A stretch of DNA of 64,000 bases from UBA7477 sp045602925 (lineage in GTDB: Bacteria > Bacillota > Clostridia > Oscillospirales > Ruminococcaceae), in the NCBI GenBank assembly GCA_045602925.1, contig JAZSCN010000009.1, positions 28,099-92,098 of the forward strand, read 5' to 3'. Under the pieces are notes generated by a model. The model was not told the origin of the DNA. It saw nothing but the letters and a program-made list of their open reading frames with translations, and did no database searches. Both the position numbers and the translations under genes were made by a program. Within the stretch, counting starts at the first letter, position 1; each line of letters starts with the position of its first letter. Below are positions 33,321 to 42,359 of this stretch, piece by piece.

Positions 33321-34715
33321 ATGACACGTGCTCATATGTTTTTTGAATCATTAAAGAATAAAAGAATAGCGGTTATCGGTGCTGGTGTTAGTCACTTTGA
33401 CCTTATAAAACTTATGCTTTCTAAAGGTCTTGATGTAACTGTTTGTGACAAAGCGACTTTCGATAAGTTTGATAGCAAGGTATATAGCGAGCTTTCCTCA
33501 CTTGGTTCAAAATTTGTTTTAGGTGAGAATTATCTCGATGCACTTCTTGATACTGATATTATCTTCAGAACACCGGGAATGTATTATAATCACCCGATTA
33601 TCACTAAGGCCAGAGAAAAGGGTATAGTTGTTACTTCGGAAATGGAGTGCTTCTTTGACCTTTGTCCTTGTAAGACATACGCTCTTACGGGCTCAGATGG
33701 TAAGACTACTACTACAACATTAGTTTCTGAGTTTTTTAAAGCCGAAGGAAAAACCGTCCACCTTGGCGGAAATATCGGCAGGGCGCTATTACCGATTATT
33801 GAAGATATTAAGCCCACAGATATTGCAGTAGTAGAGCTTTCCAGCTTCCAGCTACTCTCTATGCGTGAATCACCTGATGTTGCCGGTATTACAAACATAA
33901 CACCAAATCATCTTAATGTTCACGGAACAATGGATGAATACATTTTTGCAAAATGCAATCTTCTCTATCACCAGAATGCCTTTTCAAGAGCTGTTTTAAG
34001 CTATGACAACGAAACCACAAGAGAGCTTTCATCACTTGTAAGAGGTAAGCTATCTTACTTCAGCAGGAGAGAAAAACTCGAAAACGGCGCATTCTTAGAT
34101 GATGATGGAATGCTTTGCTATAGTGACTATGGTAAGGTTACTAAAATCGTTGATATGAAGGATATCAGAATACCCGGTATCCATAACGTTGAAAACTTTC
34201 TCACTGCTATTGCAATGACCTGGGGCGAGGTTTCACCGGAAACAGTCAGAAAGGTTGCCAAGGAATTTGCAGGCGTTGAGCATAGAATAGAATTTGTAAG
34301 AGAGCTTGATGGCGTAAAGTATTATAACAATTCGATAGCTTCAAGCCCAACAAGAGTTCTTGCTTGTCTTGCTTCTTTTGACCAAAAGCAGATTGTTATC
34401 CAGGGTGGCTCTGATAAGGGAATATCCTTTGAGCCTATGGCAGATGAAATTTGCCGTAAGGTTAAAGTACTTATTCTTATGGGAGAAACTGCTCAGAAAA
34501 TTCAGGATGCAGTAACTTCATCAAGCCTTTTTGCTGAAAGTGGATTAAAAATTGTTCGAGTTAATAATATGCAGGAAGCTGTCATAGCTGCAAGAAATAA
34601 TGCTCAGAAAGGTGATATCGTTTCACTTTCACCTGCTTGTGCAAGCTTTGATATGTATAGAATGTTTGAAGAGAGAGGAAATCACTTCAAGCAGCTTGTA
34701 AATGAACTCAATTAG
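33321..34715 (+). CDS. murD: UDP-N-acetylmuramoyl-alanine-D-glutamate ligase
   Basis: It adds D-glutamate to UDP-MurNAc-L-Ala in cytoplasmic peptidoglycan synthesis. The 464-residue ligase has an N-terminal Rossmann-like domain (VIGAGVSHFDLIKLML), the ATP loop TGSDGKTTTTT with Lys128, LGGNIGRALLP, VVELSSFQLLSM and NITPNHLNVHGTMDEY of the central domain, GVEHRIEFVRELDGVKYYNN and IQGGSDKGISFEP of the C-terminal domain. The phosphate loop reads GSDGKT where most Mur ligases have GT/SNGKT. ATG 33321 follows AAGGGAG. It opens a long run of plus-strand genes. Confidence 0.95.
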   Translation: MTRAHMFFESLKNKRIAVIGAGVSHFDLIKLMLSKGLDVTVCDKATFDKFDSKVYSELSSLGSKFVLGENYLDALLDTDIIFRTPGMYYNHPIITKAREKGIVVTSEMECFFDLCPCKTYALTGSDGKTTTTTLVSEFFKAEGKTVHLGGNIGRALLPIIEDIKPTDIAVVELSSFQLLSMRESPDVAGITNITPNHLNVHGTMDEYIFAKCNLLYHQNAFSRAVLSYDNETTRELSSLVRGKLSYFSRREKLENGAFLDDDGMLCYSDYGKVTKIVDMKDIRIPGIHNVENFLTAIAMTWGEVSPETVRKVAKEFAGVEHRIEFVRELDGVKYYNNSIASSPTRVLACLASFDQKQIVIQGGSDKGISFEPMADEICRKVKVLILMGETAQKIQDAVTSSSLFAESGLKIVRVNNMQEAVIAARNNAQKGDIVSLSPACASFDMYRMFEERGNHFKQLVNELN

Positions 34716-34727
34716 TGTGGTGTGAGA

Positions 34728-35747
34728 ATGGATATGTTAAAAACTCTTTGCGACCTATCTGAAGCTGATTCTTTTTCTTCGAATAGCAGCAAAGTTTATA
34801 CAATTCTTTTAGAAAAACTTTCTGACTACGGTGAGCCGTATGTTGATAATATTGGCAATATAATCTGCAAGGTTGGTAATCATTCTGCAGATAAACAGAA
34901 TTTGCTTATAGATGCACACATCGACGAGATAGGCTTTGTTGTAAGCTATATTTGTGATGGTGGCTTTTTGAAGCTTTCATCTTGCGGCGGCATTGATAAA
35001 AGAGTGCTTGCAGCTCAGGAGATTGTCATACTTGGCAAAAAGCCAGTCAGTGCTGTAATATCTTCTACACCTCCACATCTTGAATCTGATAAATCTAAGG
35101 CTTGGTCTCTCGATGACTTATATGCAGATACCGGTCTTAATGAAGAAGAAGTGAAGGAACTTATTTCACTCGGCGACTTTGCATATATTAAGCAAAAGCC
35201 TCAAAAGCTTCTGGGTAGCAAAATTACCGGTAAGGCGCTTGATAACAGAGCCGGTTGTATTTGCGTTCTTAATGCTTTAGAACTTTTAAAAAACAGAGAT
35301 ACAAAATACAATTTAACAGTTATTTTTTCTGTTCAAGAAGAGCTCGGTTTGAGAGGCGCAAAAGCATTATCACTGTCTTGTGACAAAGCTATTATTGTTG
35401 ATGTTTCTTTTGCAAAAACAGTTTTAGAAAATGATTGTGACTGTGGTGAGCTTTCAAAGGGACCGATGATTGGTATATCACCATCTCTTTGCAGAGAGCT
35501 TTCGAATGATGCTATAGATACTGCAGAAAGATACAACATACCATATCAGCTTGAAGTTATGTCCGGCAGGACCGGTACTAACGCTGACGTGATTGGCGTT
35601 ATGCAAAGTGGAGTTAAAACTTTAACAATATCAATTCCTCTAAAGCATATGCATACTCCGGTTGAAATAATTGACCTTGATGATATCGAAAATTCTGCTA
35701 GGCTTGTTGCTGAGATGGTATCAAAAGAAAGCGAGGCTAAAAAGTAA
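34728..35747 (+). CDS. M42 family metallopeptidase (first copy)
   Basis: A 339-residue dinuclear-zinc aminopeptidase of the M42 family (FrvX/PepA-like), cytoplasmic. Ligand motifs are DAHIDEIG, GKALDNRAGC with the bridging Asp, VQEELGLRG with the catalytic Glu pair, IIVDVSFA and a C-terminal KHMHTPVE histidine, so all metal and catalytic residues seem present. The inserted PDZ-like domain is at about residues 70-160. ATG 34728 or GTG 34722 could be the start; neither has a strong ribosome site. The stop overlaps the next M42 gene by one base (TAATG). Confidence 0.88.
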   Translation: MDMLKTLCDLSEADSFSSNSSKVYTILLEKLSDYGEPYVDNIGNIICKVGNHSADKQNLLIDAHIDEIGFVVSYICDGGFLKLSSCGGIDKRVLAAQEIVILGKKPVSAVISSTPPHLESDKSKAWSLDDLYADTGLNEEEVKELISLGDFAYIKQKPQKLLGSKITGKALDNRAGCICVLNALELLKNRDTKYNLTVIFSVQEELGLRGAKALSLSCDKAIIVDVSFAKTVLENDCDCGELSKGPMIGISPSLCRELSNDAIDTAERYNIPYQLEVMSGRTGTNADVIGVMQSGVKTLTISIPLKHMHTPVEIIDLDDIENSARLVAEMVSKESEAKK

Positions 35748-36763
35748 TGATAAACACATTAAAAGACCTCTGCTTATTGGATGCTGTTTCTGGCAATGAA
35801 GCATCTGTGCGTGAATATATTATCGAGAGACTTAAAAACAAGTGTGAGTATACAGTAGATGCTTTAGGCAATGTAATTGCTTTTTCAAAAGGCAATAGAA
35901 GGCCTAAAAACAAGCTTATGATTTCAGCACATATGGATGAAGTCGGTTTTATAATCACAAATATCAATGATAACGGAACTCTTTCTTTCTCTTGCGTAGG
36001 TGGAATTGACACTCGTGTAATATTCGGCAGACAAGTTATGCTTGAAAATGGAATAGTTGGCGTTGTTGGCGGAAAGGCTCTTCATAATCTTTCTGCCGAT
36101 GAAAAGGATAAGGCACCTTCTATCAATGATATCGTTATTGATATCGGTGCTAAAAACTACGAAGAAGCTAAAGAGCATGTAAAACTCGGCAGCTATGCTA
36201 CATTTGTAAGTGACTTTACTGAGCTCGGCGCTGATAATGTAAAATGTAAAGCAATAGACGATAGAGCAGGTTGTGCAATGATGCTCAGAATGATAGATGA
36301 GCAAGTTGAGTACGACACTTACTTTACCTTTGTGGTGCAAGAAGAAATCGGACTGAGAGGTGCTACCTGTGCTGCGTATACTGTTGCACCAGAATACGCT
36401 ATTATTCTTGAGGCTACTACTGCTGCAGATATTCCATCGGCTAGTAGCGCCAATAAGGTGTGTACTGTTGGTGGCGGACCTGTTGTATCTTATATGGATA
36501 GTCACACGTTATATGACAAAGAGTTATACAAATTGGCGTTTGATATCGCTAACGAAAATGACATTCCATGTCAGACAAAAACAAGAGTTGCTGGTGGCAA
36601 TGATGCAGGCGCAATCCAGATAAGCAGAAGTGGAATAAAGGTATGTGCAATATCCTTGCCTTGCAGGTATCTGCATTCATCTTCATGTGTTATTTCAAAA
36701 ACTGACTTTGAAAACTCTTACAGATTATTAAAACTCATTTCAGATAGGATTTACAGCTTATGA
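35747..36763 (+). CDS. M42 family metallopeptidase (second copy)
   Basis: A 338-residue paralogue of the previous gene with SAHMDEVG, CKAIDDRAGC (DDR in place of DNR), VQEEIGLRGA, ILEATTAADIP, where Glu replaces the metal-ligand Asp as in many M42 enzymes, AGGNDAGAIQ and CRYLHSSSC. It should trim N-terminal residues from peptides in the cytoplasm. The two copies differ throughout, so the duplication is old; they may work as a mixed pair with different specificities, which is inference. Its end overlaps the GNAT gene by 4 bp (ATGA). Confidence 0.9.
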   Translation: MINTLKDLCLLDAVSGNEASVREYIIERLKNKCEYTVDALGNVIAFSKGNRRPKNKLMISAHMDEVGFIITNINDNGTLSFSCVGGIDTRVIFGRQVMLENGIVGVVGGKALHNLSADEKDKAPSINDIVIDIGAKNYEEAKEHVKLGSYATFVSDFTELGADNVKCKAIDDRAGCAMMLRMIDEQVEYDTYFTFVVQEEIGLRGATCAAYTVAPEYAIILEATTAADIPSASSANKVCTVGGGPVVSYMDSHTLYDKELYKLAFDIANENDIPCQTKTRVAGGNDAGAIQISRSGIKVCAISLPCRYLHSSSCVISKTDFENSYRLLKLISDRIYSL

Positions 36764-37545
36764 TAAAACAAATCTTTAATGATGATTACACACTTTTCGG
36801 AAATTTAAAAAGTAATCATTATTCAAGACGTATTATATCGCATTACGATGCTTACGGAATCAAATATGACTTTTGCAGGTTCTTTCAAATCATTTCAGGC
36901 GATGGAAACGCCGTAGGATTAGTTTCACTTTTCAACTCTGCTATGGTTGTTTCTCTATACAACAATCTGATGCTTGACAAAGAAGGAATTGCAGACCTCG
37001 CATTTCTTGCAAGAGTTAACAAACCACAGACTGTTGAGCTTGAACCCCAATACGCAAAACAGCTAATTTCATATCTCTCAGACAGCTATGAGCTTGGAGA
37101 GAGACACGAATTCCAGTTTGTCACAAAAAACACTTTACCGGATTTTGATGTTGATGAAATGCCGAAGCTCGATGATGTTTTTGAAATATTAAAGACTGGC
37201 TTTCCTGCACTCGCAGACAGCTACGACTTATGGCTTACCGATACATCACACAGAGTTCGCAGAGGTTATTCACAAGCATTTTTGTTTAATAATTGCACTA
37301 CCGCAACCGTTCAATATATCGTAGATAATTGTGCTCTTGTAGGTCAAGTAGCAACACTGCCTGAATTTAGAGGCAAGCACTACGCCAGAAGCCTGCTGTA
37401 TTGGGTTGGTGAAAGACTAAATCTTGATAATATCTCTGTATGTCTTTTTGCCAGAAATCACAGAAAGAGCTATTATGAAGAAATTGGATTTAAAGAAATA
37501 GGTTTAGATTACGTTCTCGATTATAAAGGAGACAAGAATGAATAA
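36760..37545 (+). CDS. GNAT-family N-acetyltransferase
   Basis: A 261-residue protein with a C-terminal GNAT domain. VGQVATLPEFRGKHYARSLL is the acetyl-CoA-binding motif A (R/Q-x-x-G/K type), followed by CLFARNHRKSYYEEIGF as motif B. The first 130 residues are another, degenerate GNAT-like half (YDFCRFFQIISGDGNAVGLV). The substrate is unknown. It overlaps the M42 gene before it (4 bp) and the PLP-enzyme gene after it (8 bp), so the four genes are translationally coupled. Confidence 0.82.
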   Translation: MIKQIFNDDYTLFGNLKSNHYSRRIISHYDAYGIKYDFCRFFQIISGDGNAVGLVSLFNSAMVVSLYNNLMLDKEGIADLAFLARVNKPQTVELEPQYAKQLISYLSDSYELGERHEFQFVTKNTLPDFDVDEMPKLDDVFEILKTGFPALADSYDLWLTDTSHRVRRGYSQAFLFNNCTTATVQYIVDNCALVGQVATLPEFRGKHYARSLLYWVGERLNLDNISVCLFARNHRKSYYEEIGFKEIGLDYVLDYKGDKNE

Positions 37546-38809
37546 CATATTTGATTTTAACGAGAAGCTCAATTTGCTTGCGTGTGAAGCAGAAAGCGAA
37601 TGCAAAGACCAGTTTGAGCTTATAGATAAAATCTGTGAATATAATTCACAGAAGGTACTTAAAGCTTTTATAGATAACAGAGTCAGCGAGACTTGTCTTA
37701 AAGGCACAACAGGTTACGGCTACGGTGACTACGGCAGAGATACAATTGACAAGGTTTATGCGCAAGCTTTTGACTGCGAGGATGCACTTGTAAGACATAC
37801 ATTTGTTAACGGAACGCATGCTCTCTCAACAAGCTTATTTGGCGTTTTAAGAGCAGGCGATACAATGCTTGCTGCAACAGGTAAACCTTATGACACCTTA
37901 GAAGAAGTAATCGGTATAAGAGGAGAAAAAGGGAACGGCTCACTAATCGATTTTGGTGTTATTTATGATGAAGCAGAACTTCTACCTGACGGTACACCTG
38001 ACTATGATACAATCGCTGTAAAGTCTAAAGGTGCAAAGGTTTGCTACATCCAACGTTCAAGAGGTTACTCATTAAGACCTTCTCTTAGCATTGAAGTAAT
38101 AGAAAAAATTGCAAATATCGCAAAGCAGTCAAATCCTGATATAATCGTAATGGTAGACAATTGTTATGGCGAGTTTGTCGAAGAAAAAGAACCTACTTCA
38201 GTAGGCGCAGACCTTATTATCGGCTCGCTAATCAAGAATCCAGGTGGTGCTATCGCTACAACCGGTGGATATATTGCAGGCAGAGCAGACCTTGTAAATA
38301 AATGTGCAGACAGACTAACATGCGTAGGTATGGGTAAAGAAATAGGCTGTACATTAAATCAAAGCAGAGAAATGTTCCTTGGCTTCTTTATGGCTCCGCA
38401 AGTTGTTTCATCTGCCTTGAAAACATCTGTATTTGCATGTAGATTATTCGAAAAGCTCGGCTTTGAAACACTTCCTAAATCAAATGAAACAAGAACAGAT
38501 ATAATAGCTTCTATACTTCTTAAAAATCCGGAAAATCTTGTTGCATTCTGTCAGGGAATTCAAGCTGGCTCACCGGTTGATAGCTACGTTACGCCTGAGG
38601 CGTGGGATATGCCGGGATATGACAGTAAGGTTATAATGGCAGCCGGTGCTTTCACAATGGGTGCTTCTATTGAGCTTTCTGCTGACGCACCGCTCAGAGA
38701 ACCATTTGCTGCTTGGCTTCAAGGCGGTATAACATATCCAACAGGTAAGATTGGCGTTATGGTTGCTGCTCAAAAAATGCTTGAGAAAAATCTAATAAAT
38801 ATTGATTAA
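37538..38809 (+). CDS. Aluminium-resistance/methionine gamma-lyase-like PLP enzyme (YnbB family)
   Basis: A 423-residue fold-type I PLP enzyme of the family long annotated as aluminium resistance protein or methionine gamma-lyase family protein. Marks are GTTGYGYGDYGRDTIDKVYA, RHTFVNGTHALSTSLFG, IVMVDNCYGEFVE with the PLP aspartate, and GSLIKNPGGAIATTGGYIAG with the Schiff-base lysine. The C-terminus has PYREP-like APLREPFAAWLQGG. Relatives may cleave sulfur amino acids, but the true reaction is unproven. Its ATG overlaps the GNAT gene by 8 bp; hprK follows 16 bp downstream. Confidence 0.88.
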   Translation: MNNIFDFNEKLNLLACEAESECKDQFELIDKICEYNSQKVLKAFIDNRVSETCLKGTTGYGYGDYGRDTIDKVYAQAFDCEDALVRHTFVNGTHALSTSLFGVLRAGDTMLAATGKPYDTLEEVIGIRGEKGNGSLIDFGVIYDEAELLPDGTPDYDTIAVKSKGAKVCYIQRSRGYSLRPSLSIEVIEKIANIAKQSNPDIIVMVDNCYGEFVEEKEPTSVGADLIIGSLIKNPGGAIATTGGYIAGRADLVNKCADRLTCVGMGKEIGCTLNQSREMFLGFFMAPQVVSSALKTSVFACRLFEKLGFETLPKSNETRTDIIASILLKNPENLVAFCQGIQAGSPVDSYVTPEAWDMPGYDSKVIMAAGAFTMGASIELSADAPLREPFAAWLQGGITYPTGKIGVMVAAQKMLEKNLINID

Positions 38810-38825
38810 TCAGGAGGGAAAACAA

Positions 38826-39785
38826 ATGGCTGAAGTTTATAGCGTACCACTTAATGAAATAGTTCAAGAGTTAAAACTCGAAGTTCTCTACACTCCTAAG
38901 CCTGCTGAAGAAATTCAGATTTCTTGTAATGACTGTAACAGACCGGGTCTACAGCTTTGGGGATTCTATGAATACTTTGACGTTGACAGAGTACAGATTT
39001 GCGGTAATATGGAGTTTGCTTACCTTGCTTCTCTCGAAGAAAACGAGAGAAAAGAAAAGGTTGAAAAACTTTTTTCACAAAGAATTCCTCTTTTTGCTGT
39101 AACAAGAGGTCACGAACTGTTCCCCGAAATGCTCGAATATGCCAAAAAGTATGAAGTTCCTATTGTGAGAACAAGTGGAAATACTTCGTCCTTTATTGCA
39201 GCACTCATCGCATTCTTAAATCTTAGACTTGCGCCTAGAATCACTCGTCACGGCGTTCTTATCGAAGTATATGGCGAGGGTATCCTTATCGTTGGTGAAA
39301 GTGGTGTCGGTAAGAGCGAAACTGCTATTGAGCTTGTAAAAAGAGGACATAGACTTGTTGCTGACGACGCTGTTGAAATCAGAAAGGTTTCCAATATCAG
39401 TCTTGTCGGACAGTCACCTGACAATATAAGACACTTCCTTGAGCTTCGTGGTATCGGTATTATCAATACAAGACGACTCTTCGGTATGGGTGCTGTTAAG
39501 GTTTCTGAAAAAATTGACCTTATAATCAATCTCGAGCCTTGGGATAGTACTAAGGTTTACGACCGAATGGGAGTAGACAGTGAATATACCTCTATCCTCG
39601 GCATTAAGGTCCCAAGCCTTACAATTCCAATTAAGCCAGGTAGAAACCTAGCTGTTATTATTGAGGTTGCTGCTATGAACAACCGTCAAAAGAAGATGGG
39701 TTACAATGCAGCACAAGAGCTTCTTGATAATCTCGGACTCACCATGGATAGCGAGGAAAAGGTTAATAATTGGGAAGCATTCTAA
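38826..39785 (+). CDS. hprK: HPr kinase/phosphorylase
   Basis: A bifunctional regulator of carbon catabolite control that phosphorylates or dephosphorylates Ser46 of HPr. The 319-residue protein has the N-terminal domain, the Walker A GESGVGKSE (157-165), the catalytic LVADDAVEI, and the HprK signature LELRGIGIINTRRLFG, with AVIIEVAAMNNRQKKMG at the C-terminus. ATG 38826 follows AGGAGGG. In many Firmicutes hprK is followed by lgt or lies near yvc genes; here it precedes a PHP phosphatase, murB, rapZ and whiA. ptsH is not in the window. Confidence 0.97.
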   Translation: MAEVYSVPLNEIVQELKLEVLYTPKPAEEIQISCNDCNRPGLQLWGFYEYFDVDRVQICGNMEFAYLASLEENERKEKVEKLFSQRIPLFAVTRGHELFPEMLEYAKKYEVPIVRTSGNTSSFIAALIAFLNLRLAPRITRHGVLIEVYGEGILIVGESGVGKSETAIELVKRGHRLVADDAVEIRKVSNISLVGQSPDNIRHFLELRGIGIINTRRLFGMGAVKVSEKIDLIINLEPWDSTKVYDRMGVDSEYTSILGIKVPSLTIPIKPGRNLAVIIEVAAMNNRQKKMGYNAAQELLDNLGLTMDSEEKVNNWEAF

Positions 39786-39802
39786 TTAAAAGGTGAAATA
39801 CA

Positions 39803-40528
39803 ATGATTAAGCTCCAAGCTGATTTACACACTCATACTATAGCCTCAACTCATGCATATTCAACAATAACCGAAAACTGTAATTTTGCAAGAGAGAATGG
39901 AATCAAAGCTATTGCTATGACAGACCATGCGATGCTTATGCCTGATGCACCACATTGCTGGCATTATCATAATCTTAAAATACTGCCCAGAACCATTAAT
40001 GGTGTAGTTGTTCTAAAAGGTGCTGAAGCAAATATAATCGACTACGAAGGCACTATAGATATTGATGACGAAACCTTATCATATCTTGAATGGGTAGTTG
40101 CTTCATACCATAAGTACACTTGTAAGCCTTCCACCGTCGAAGAACATACTAAGGGATATTTGAAAATTGCAGAAAATCCTATTATAGACGTTATTGGGCA
40201 TCCGACAACAGCGATGTTTGAGTACGATATGGAAAAATGCGTAAAGAAGTTTAAGGAATATGATAAAATCGTGGAAATAAACGAAAGCTCAATTATGTGG
40301 AAGAGGGGTTCTAAAGATAACGCACTGGAACTAATGAAACTTTGTAAAAAGTATGGTGTGTATATTTCTATTGACTCTGACGCACACTTTCACGAGCTGA
40401 TAGGAAAAGCCCCACTAGCGATTGAACTAGCTGAAAGTATAAATTTTCCTACCGAACTTATTATAAACTCAAATTGGGATAAACTGCGAGAATTCATACT
40501 TAAAAGACATCCTAATTTAGACCTTTAA
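39803..40528 (+). CDS. PHP-domain phosphatase (YcdX-like)
   Basis: A 241-residue PHP metal-dependent phosphoesterase. Metal-ligand motifs are LQADLHTHTIASTHAYS at the start, AMTDHAMLMPDAPH, LKGAEANIIDYEG, WVVASYHKYT, VIGHPTTAMFEY, VEINESSI and SIDSDAHFHEL, which together make the trinuclear site of YcdX-type enzymes. The substrate is unknown. It sits 17 bp after hprK and 22 bp before murB, with AAAGGTG before its ATG. Confidence 0.88.
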   Translation: MIKLQADLHTHTIASTHAYSTITENCNFARENGIKAIAMTDHAMLMPDAPHCWHYHNLKILPRTINGVVVLKGAEANIIDYEGTIDIDDETLSYLEWVVASYHKYTCKPSTVEEHTKGYLKIAENPIIDVIGHPTTAMFEYDMEKCVKKFKEYDKIVEINESSIMWKRGSKDNALELMKLCKKYGVYISIDSDAHFHELIGKAPLAIELAESINFPTELIINSNWDKLREFILKRHPNLDL

Positions 40529-40550
40529 TTGCATAGATTGGAGAACAAAA

Positions 40551-41465
40551 ATGAATCCAAACATTATTTCTGATGTAATAACGTTGGCTGAAAAGCTCGG
40601 CTGTTGCACGTTAGTAAATGAGACTTTATCGAAGCATACTACCTTCAAGGTTGGTGGTAATTGTGCTGTCGCTATATTTGCTACAAGCGAAGAATCAATC
40701 AAATCAATCTTAAAATATTGCACAAGCAACTCGGTTAAGCTTCTCGTTATCGGTAATGGTTCGAACCTTCTTGTAAGCGATAACGGCTTTGATGGGGTAG
40801 TGCTTATTATAGGTAAGGACTTTCAAGGAATCAGTCTCATTGATGATACTACAATTGAAGTTAAATCCGGATGCCTATTATCACAGCTGTGTATGTTTGC
40901 ACTTCAAAACGGACTTACCGGCCTTGAATTTGCTTATGGTATACCTGGTACTGTTGGTGGAGCTGTCTATATGAATGCTGGCGCTTATGACGGTGAAATT
41001 TCTAATGTTATTGAGTCTGCACAAGCAATAGATTTTGATGGAAAAATCATATCATTTAACCGTGAGCAAATGGAGCTTAGCTATAGAAGAAGTATTTTTC
41101 AGGATGTTGATTGCGTTATAACGAAGGCAATTTTCAAGCTTCAAAAAGGTGACAAAACACAAATTAAGGCAAAAATGGATGACCTTATGAATCGAAGAAA
41201 ATCGAAACAGCCACTTGAATATCCAAGTGCAGGCTCTACCTTCAAGAGACCGCTTGGAAGTTTTGCAGGAAAACTTATCGACGAATGCGGCCTTCGTGGA
41301 TATACTGTCGGTGGTGCACAGGTTTCTGAAAAGCACTGTGGTTTTGTAATTAACAAGGATAACGCAAGCTTTGAAGATATTACAACACTTATTCGTAATG
41401 TTCAAAACATTGTATTTGAAAAGACAGGGTATTGTCTTGAGTGTGAGGTTAAGATTATTGACTGA
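40551..41465 (+). CDS. murB: UDP-N-acetylenolpyruvoylglucosamine reductase
   Basis: A flavoenzyme that reduces UDP-GlcNAc-enolpyruvate to UDP-MurNAc with NADPH, the second step of peptidoglycan precursor synthesis. The 304-residue protein is the type II form. Marks are TTFKVGGNCAVAIFA, LLVIGNGSNLLVSDNGFDGV for FAD, LEFAYGIPGTVGGAVYMNAG, YRRSIFQ, KQPLEYPSAGSTFKRP with the catalytic serine, and GFVINKDNASFEDI with a Glu nearby. murB-rapZ-whiA is a conserved Firmicutes neighbourhood. Confidence 0.97.
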   Translation: MNPNIISDVITLAEKLGCCTLVNETLSKHTTFKVGGNCAVAIFATSEESIKSILKYCTSNSVKLLVIGNGSNLLVSDNGFDGVVLIIGKDFQGISLIDDTTIEVKSGCLLSQLCMFALQNGLTGLEFAYGIPGTVGGAVYMNAGAYDGEISNVIESAQAIDFDGKIISFNREQMELSYRRSIFQDVDCVITKAIFKLQKGDKTQIKAKMDDLMNRRKSKQPLEYPSAGSTFKRPLGSFAGKLIDECGLRGYTVGGAQVSEKHCGFVINKDNASFEDITTLIRNVQNIVFEKTGYCLECEVKIID

Positions 41466-41487
41466 TGCTTATGCATAGGAGGAATCT

Positions 41488-42348
41488 ATGAATTACTTAA
41501 TTGTTACAGGTGTTTCAGGAAGTGGTAAATCTACTGCGATTAACGTTCTTGAGGATATTGGTTACTACTGTATAGACAATATGCCACCTGAACTTATTTC
41601 TAAATTTGCACAGATTTGTAATGGCATTAACGAAAACATCCAGAAGGTTGCTTTTGTTGTAGATATTCGTGGTGGAGACTTTTTCTTAAAGCTAAATGAT
41701 ACTATCAATGAGTTAAGAAGTGAGAGTGCCGACCTTAAGATTTTGTTCCTTGATTCAAGCGATGATTGTATTGTAAGAAGATATAAGGAAACAAGAAGAA
41801 AGCATCCTCTTGATGATGTTTCTTACGGAAATATAAGAAAAGCTATTGCCACCGAAAGAGAGCTTCTTTCAAGCGTAAGAGGCACCTGCGATTATTATGT
41901 AGACACCTCGACACTTTCTGTGGCTCAGTTTAAAGAACGCATGTATAGCATGTTCCTTGAAGATAAGGATGACTTTATACACATTGACGTTATGTCTTTT
42001 GGCTTTAAATATGGTTCAGTTCCGGATGCAGACCTCGTTTTTGACGTAAGATGCTTGCCAAATCCATTCTACATTGCTGAGTTAAAACTAAAAACAGGCT
42101 TACAAAATGAAGTATCCAGCTATGTTATGGGTTTTGAAGAATCTCAAAAGCTTTTAGCTAAGCTTACTGACCTTATCGATTTTCTTATTCCTCTTTATAT
42201 CAAGGAGGGTAAGTCACAGATTGTAATTGCTTTCGGCTGTACTGGTGGAAAGCACAGAAGCGTTACATTTGCTGAAAAACTTGGAAAGCATCTTTTTGAT
42301 AATGGCCACAAAACAAGAATTTCACACAGAGATATTGAGAAACACTAA
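41488..42348 (+). CDS. rapZ: RNase adapter/nucleotide-binding protein RapZ (YvcJ)
   Basis: A 286-residue P-loop protein. Marks are TGVSGSGKSTAINVLEDIGY (Walker A region), CIDNMPPELI, FLDSSDDCIVRRYKETRRKH, DVMSFGFKYG, FDVRCLPNPFY and AFGCTGGKHRSVTFAEKLG at the C-terminus. In E. coli RapZ senses GlcN6P and guides RNase E to the GlmZ sRNA; in Bacillus YvcJ binds and hydrolyses nucleotides, with a role in competence. The role here is open. It is followed directly by whiA, and the usual yvcK between them is missing. Confidence 0.95.
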   Translation: MNYLIVTGVSGSGKSTAINVLEDIGYYCIDNMPPELISKFAQICNGINENIQKVAFVVDIRGGDFFLKLNDTINELRSESADLKILFLDSSDDCIVRRYKETRRKHPLDDVSYGNIRKAIATERELLSSVRGTCDYYVDTSTLSVAQFKERMYSMFLEDKDDFIHIDVMSFGFKYGSVPDADLVFDVRCLPNPFYIAELKLKTGLQNEVSSYVMGFEESQKLLAKLTDLIDFLIPLYIKEGKSQIVIAFGCTGGKHRSVTFAEKLGKHLFDNGHKTRISHRDIEKH

Positions 42349-42359
42349 TCGGAGGGAAT

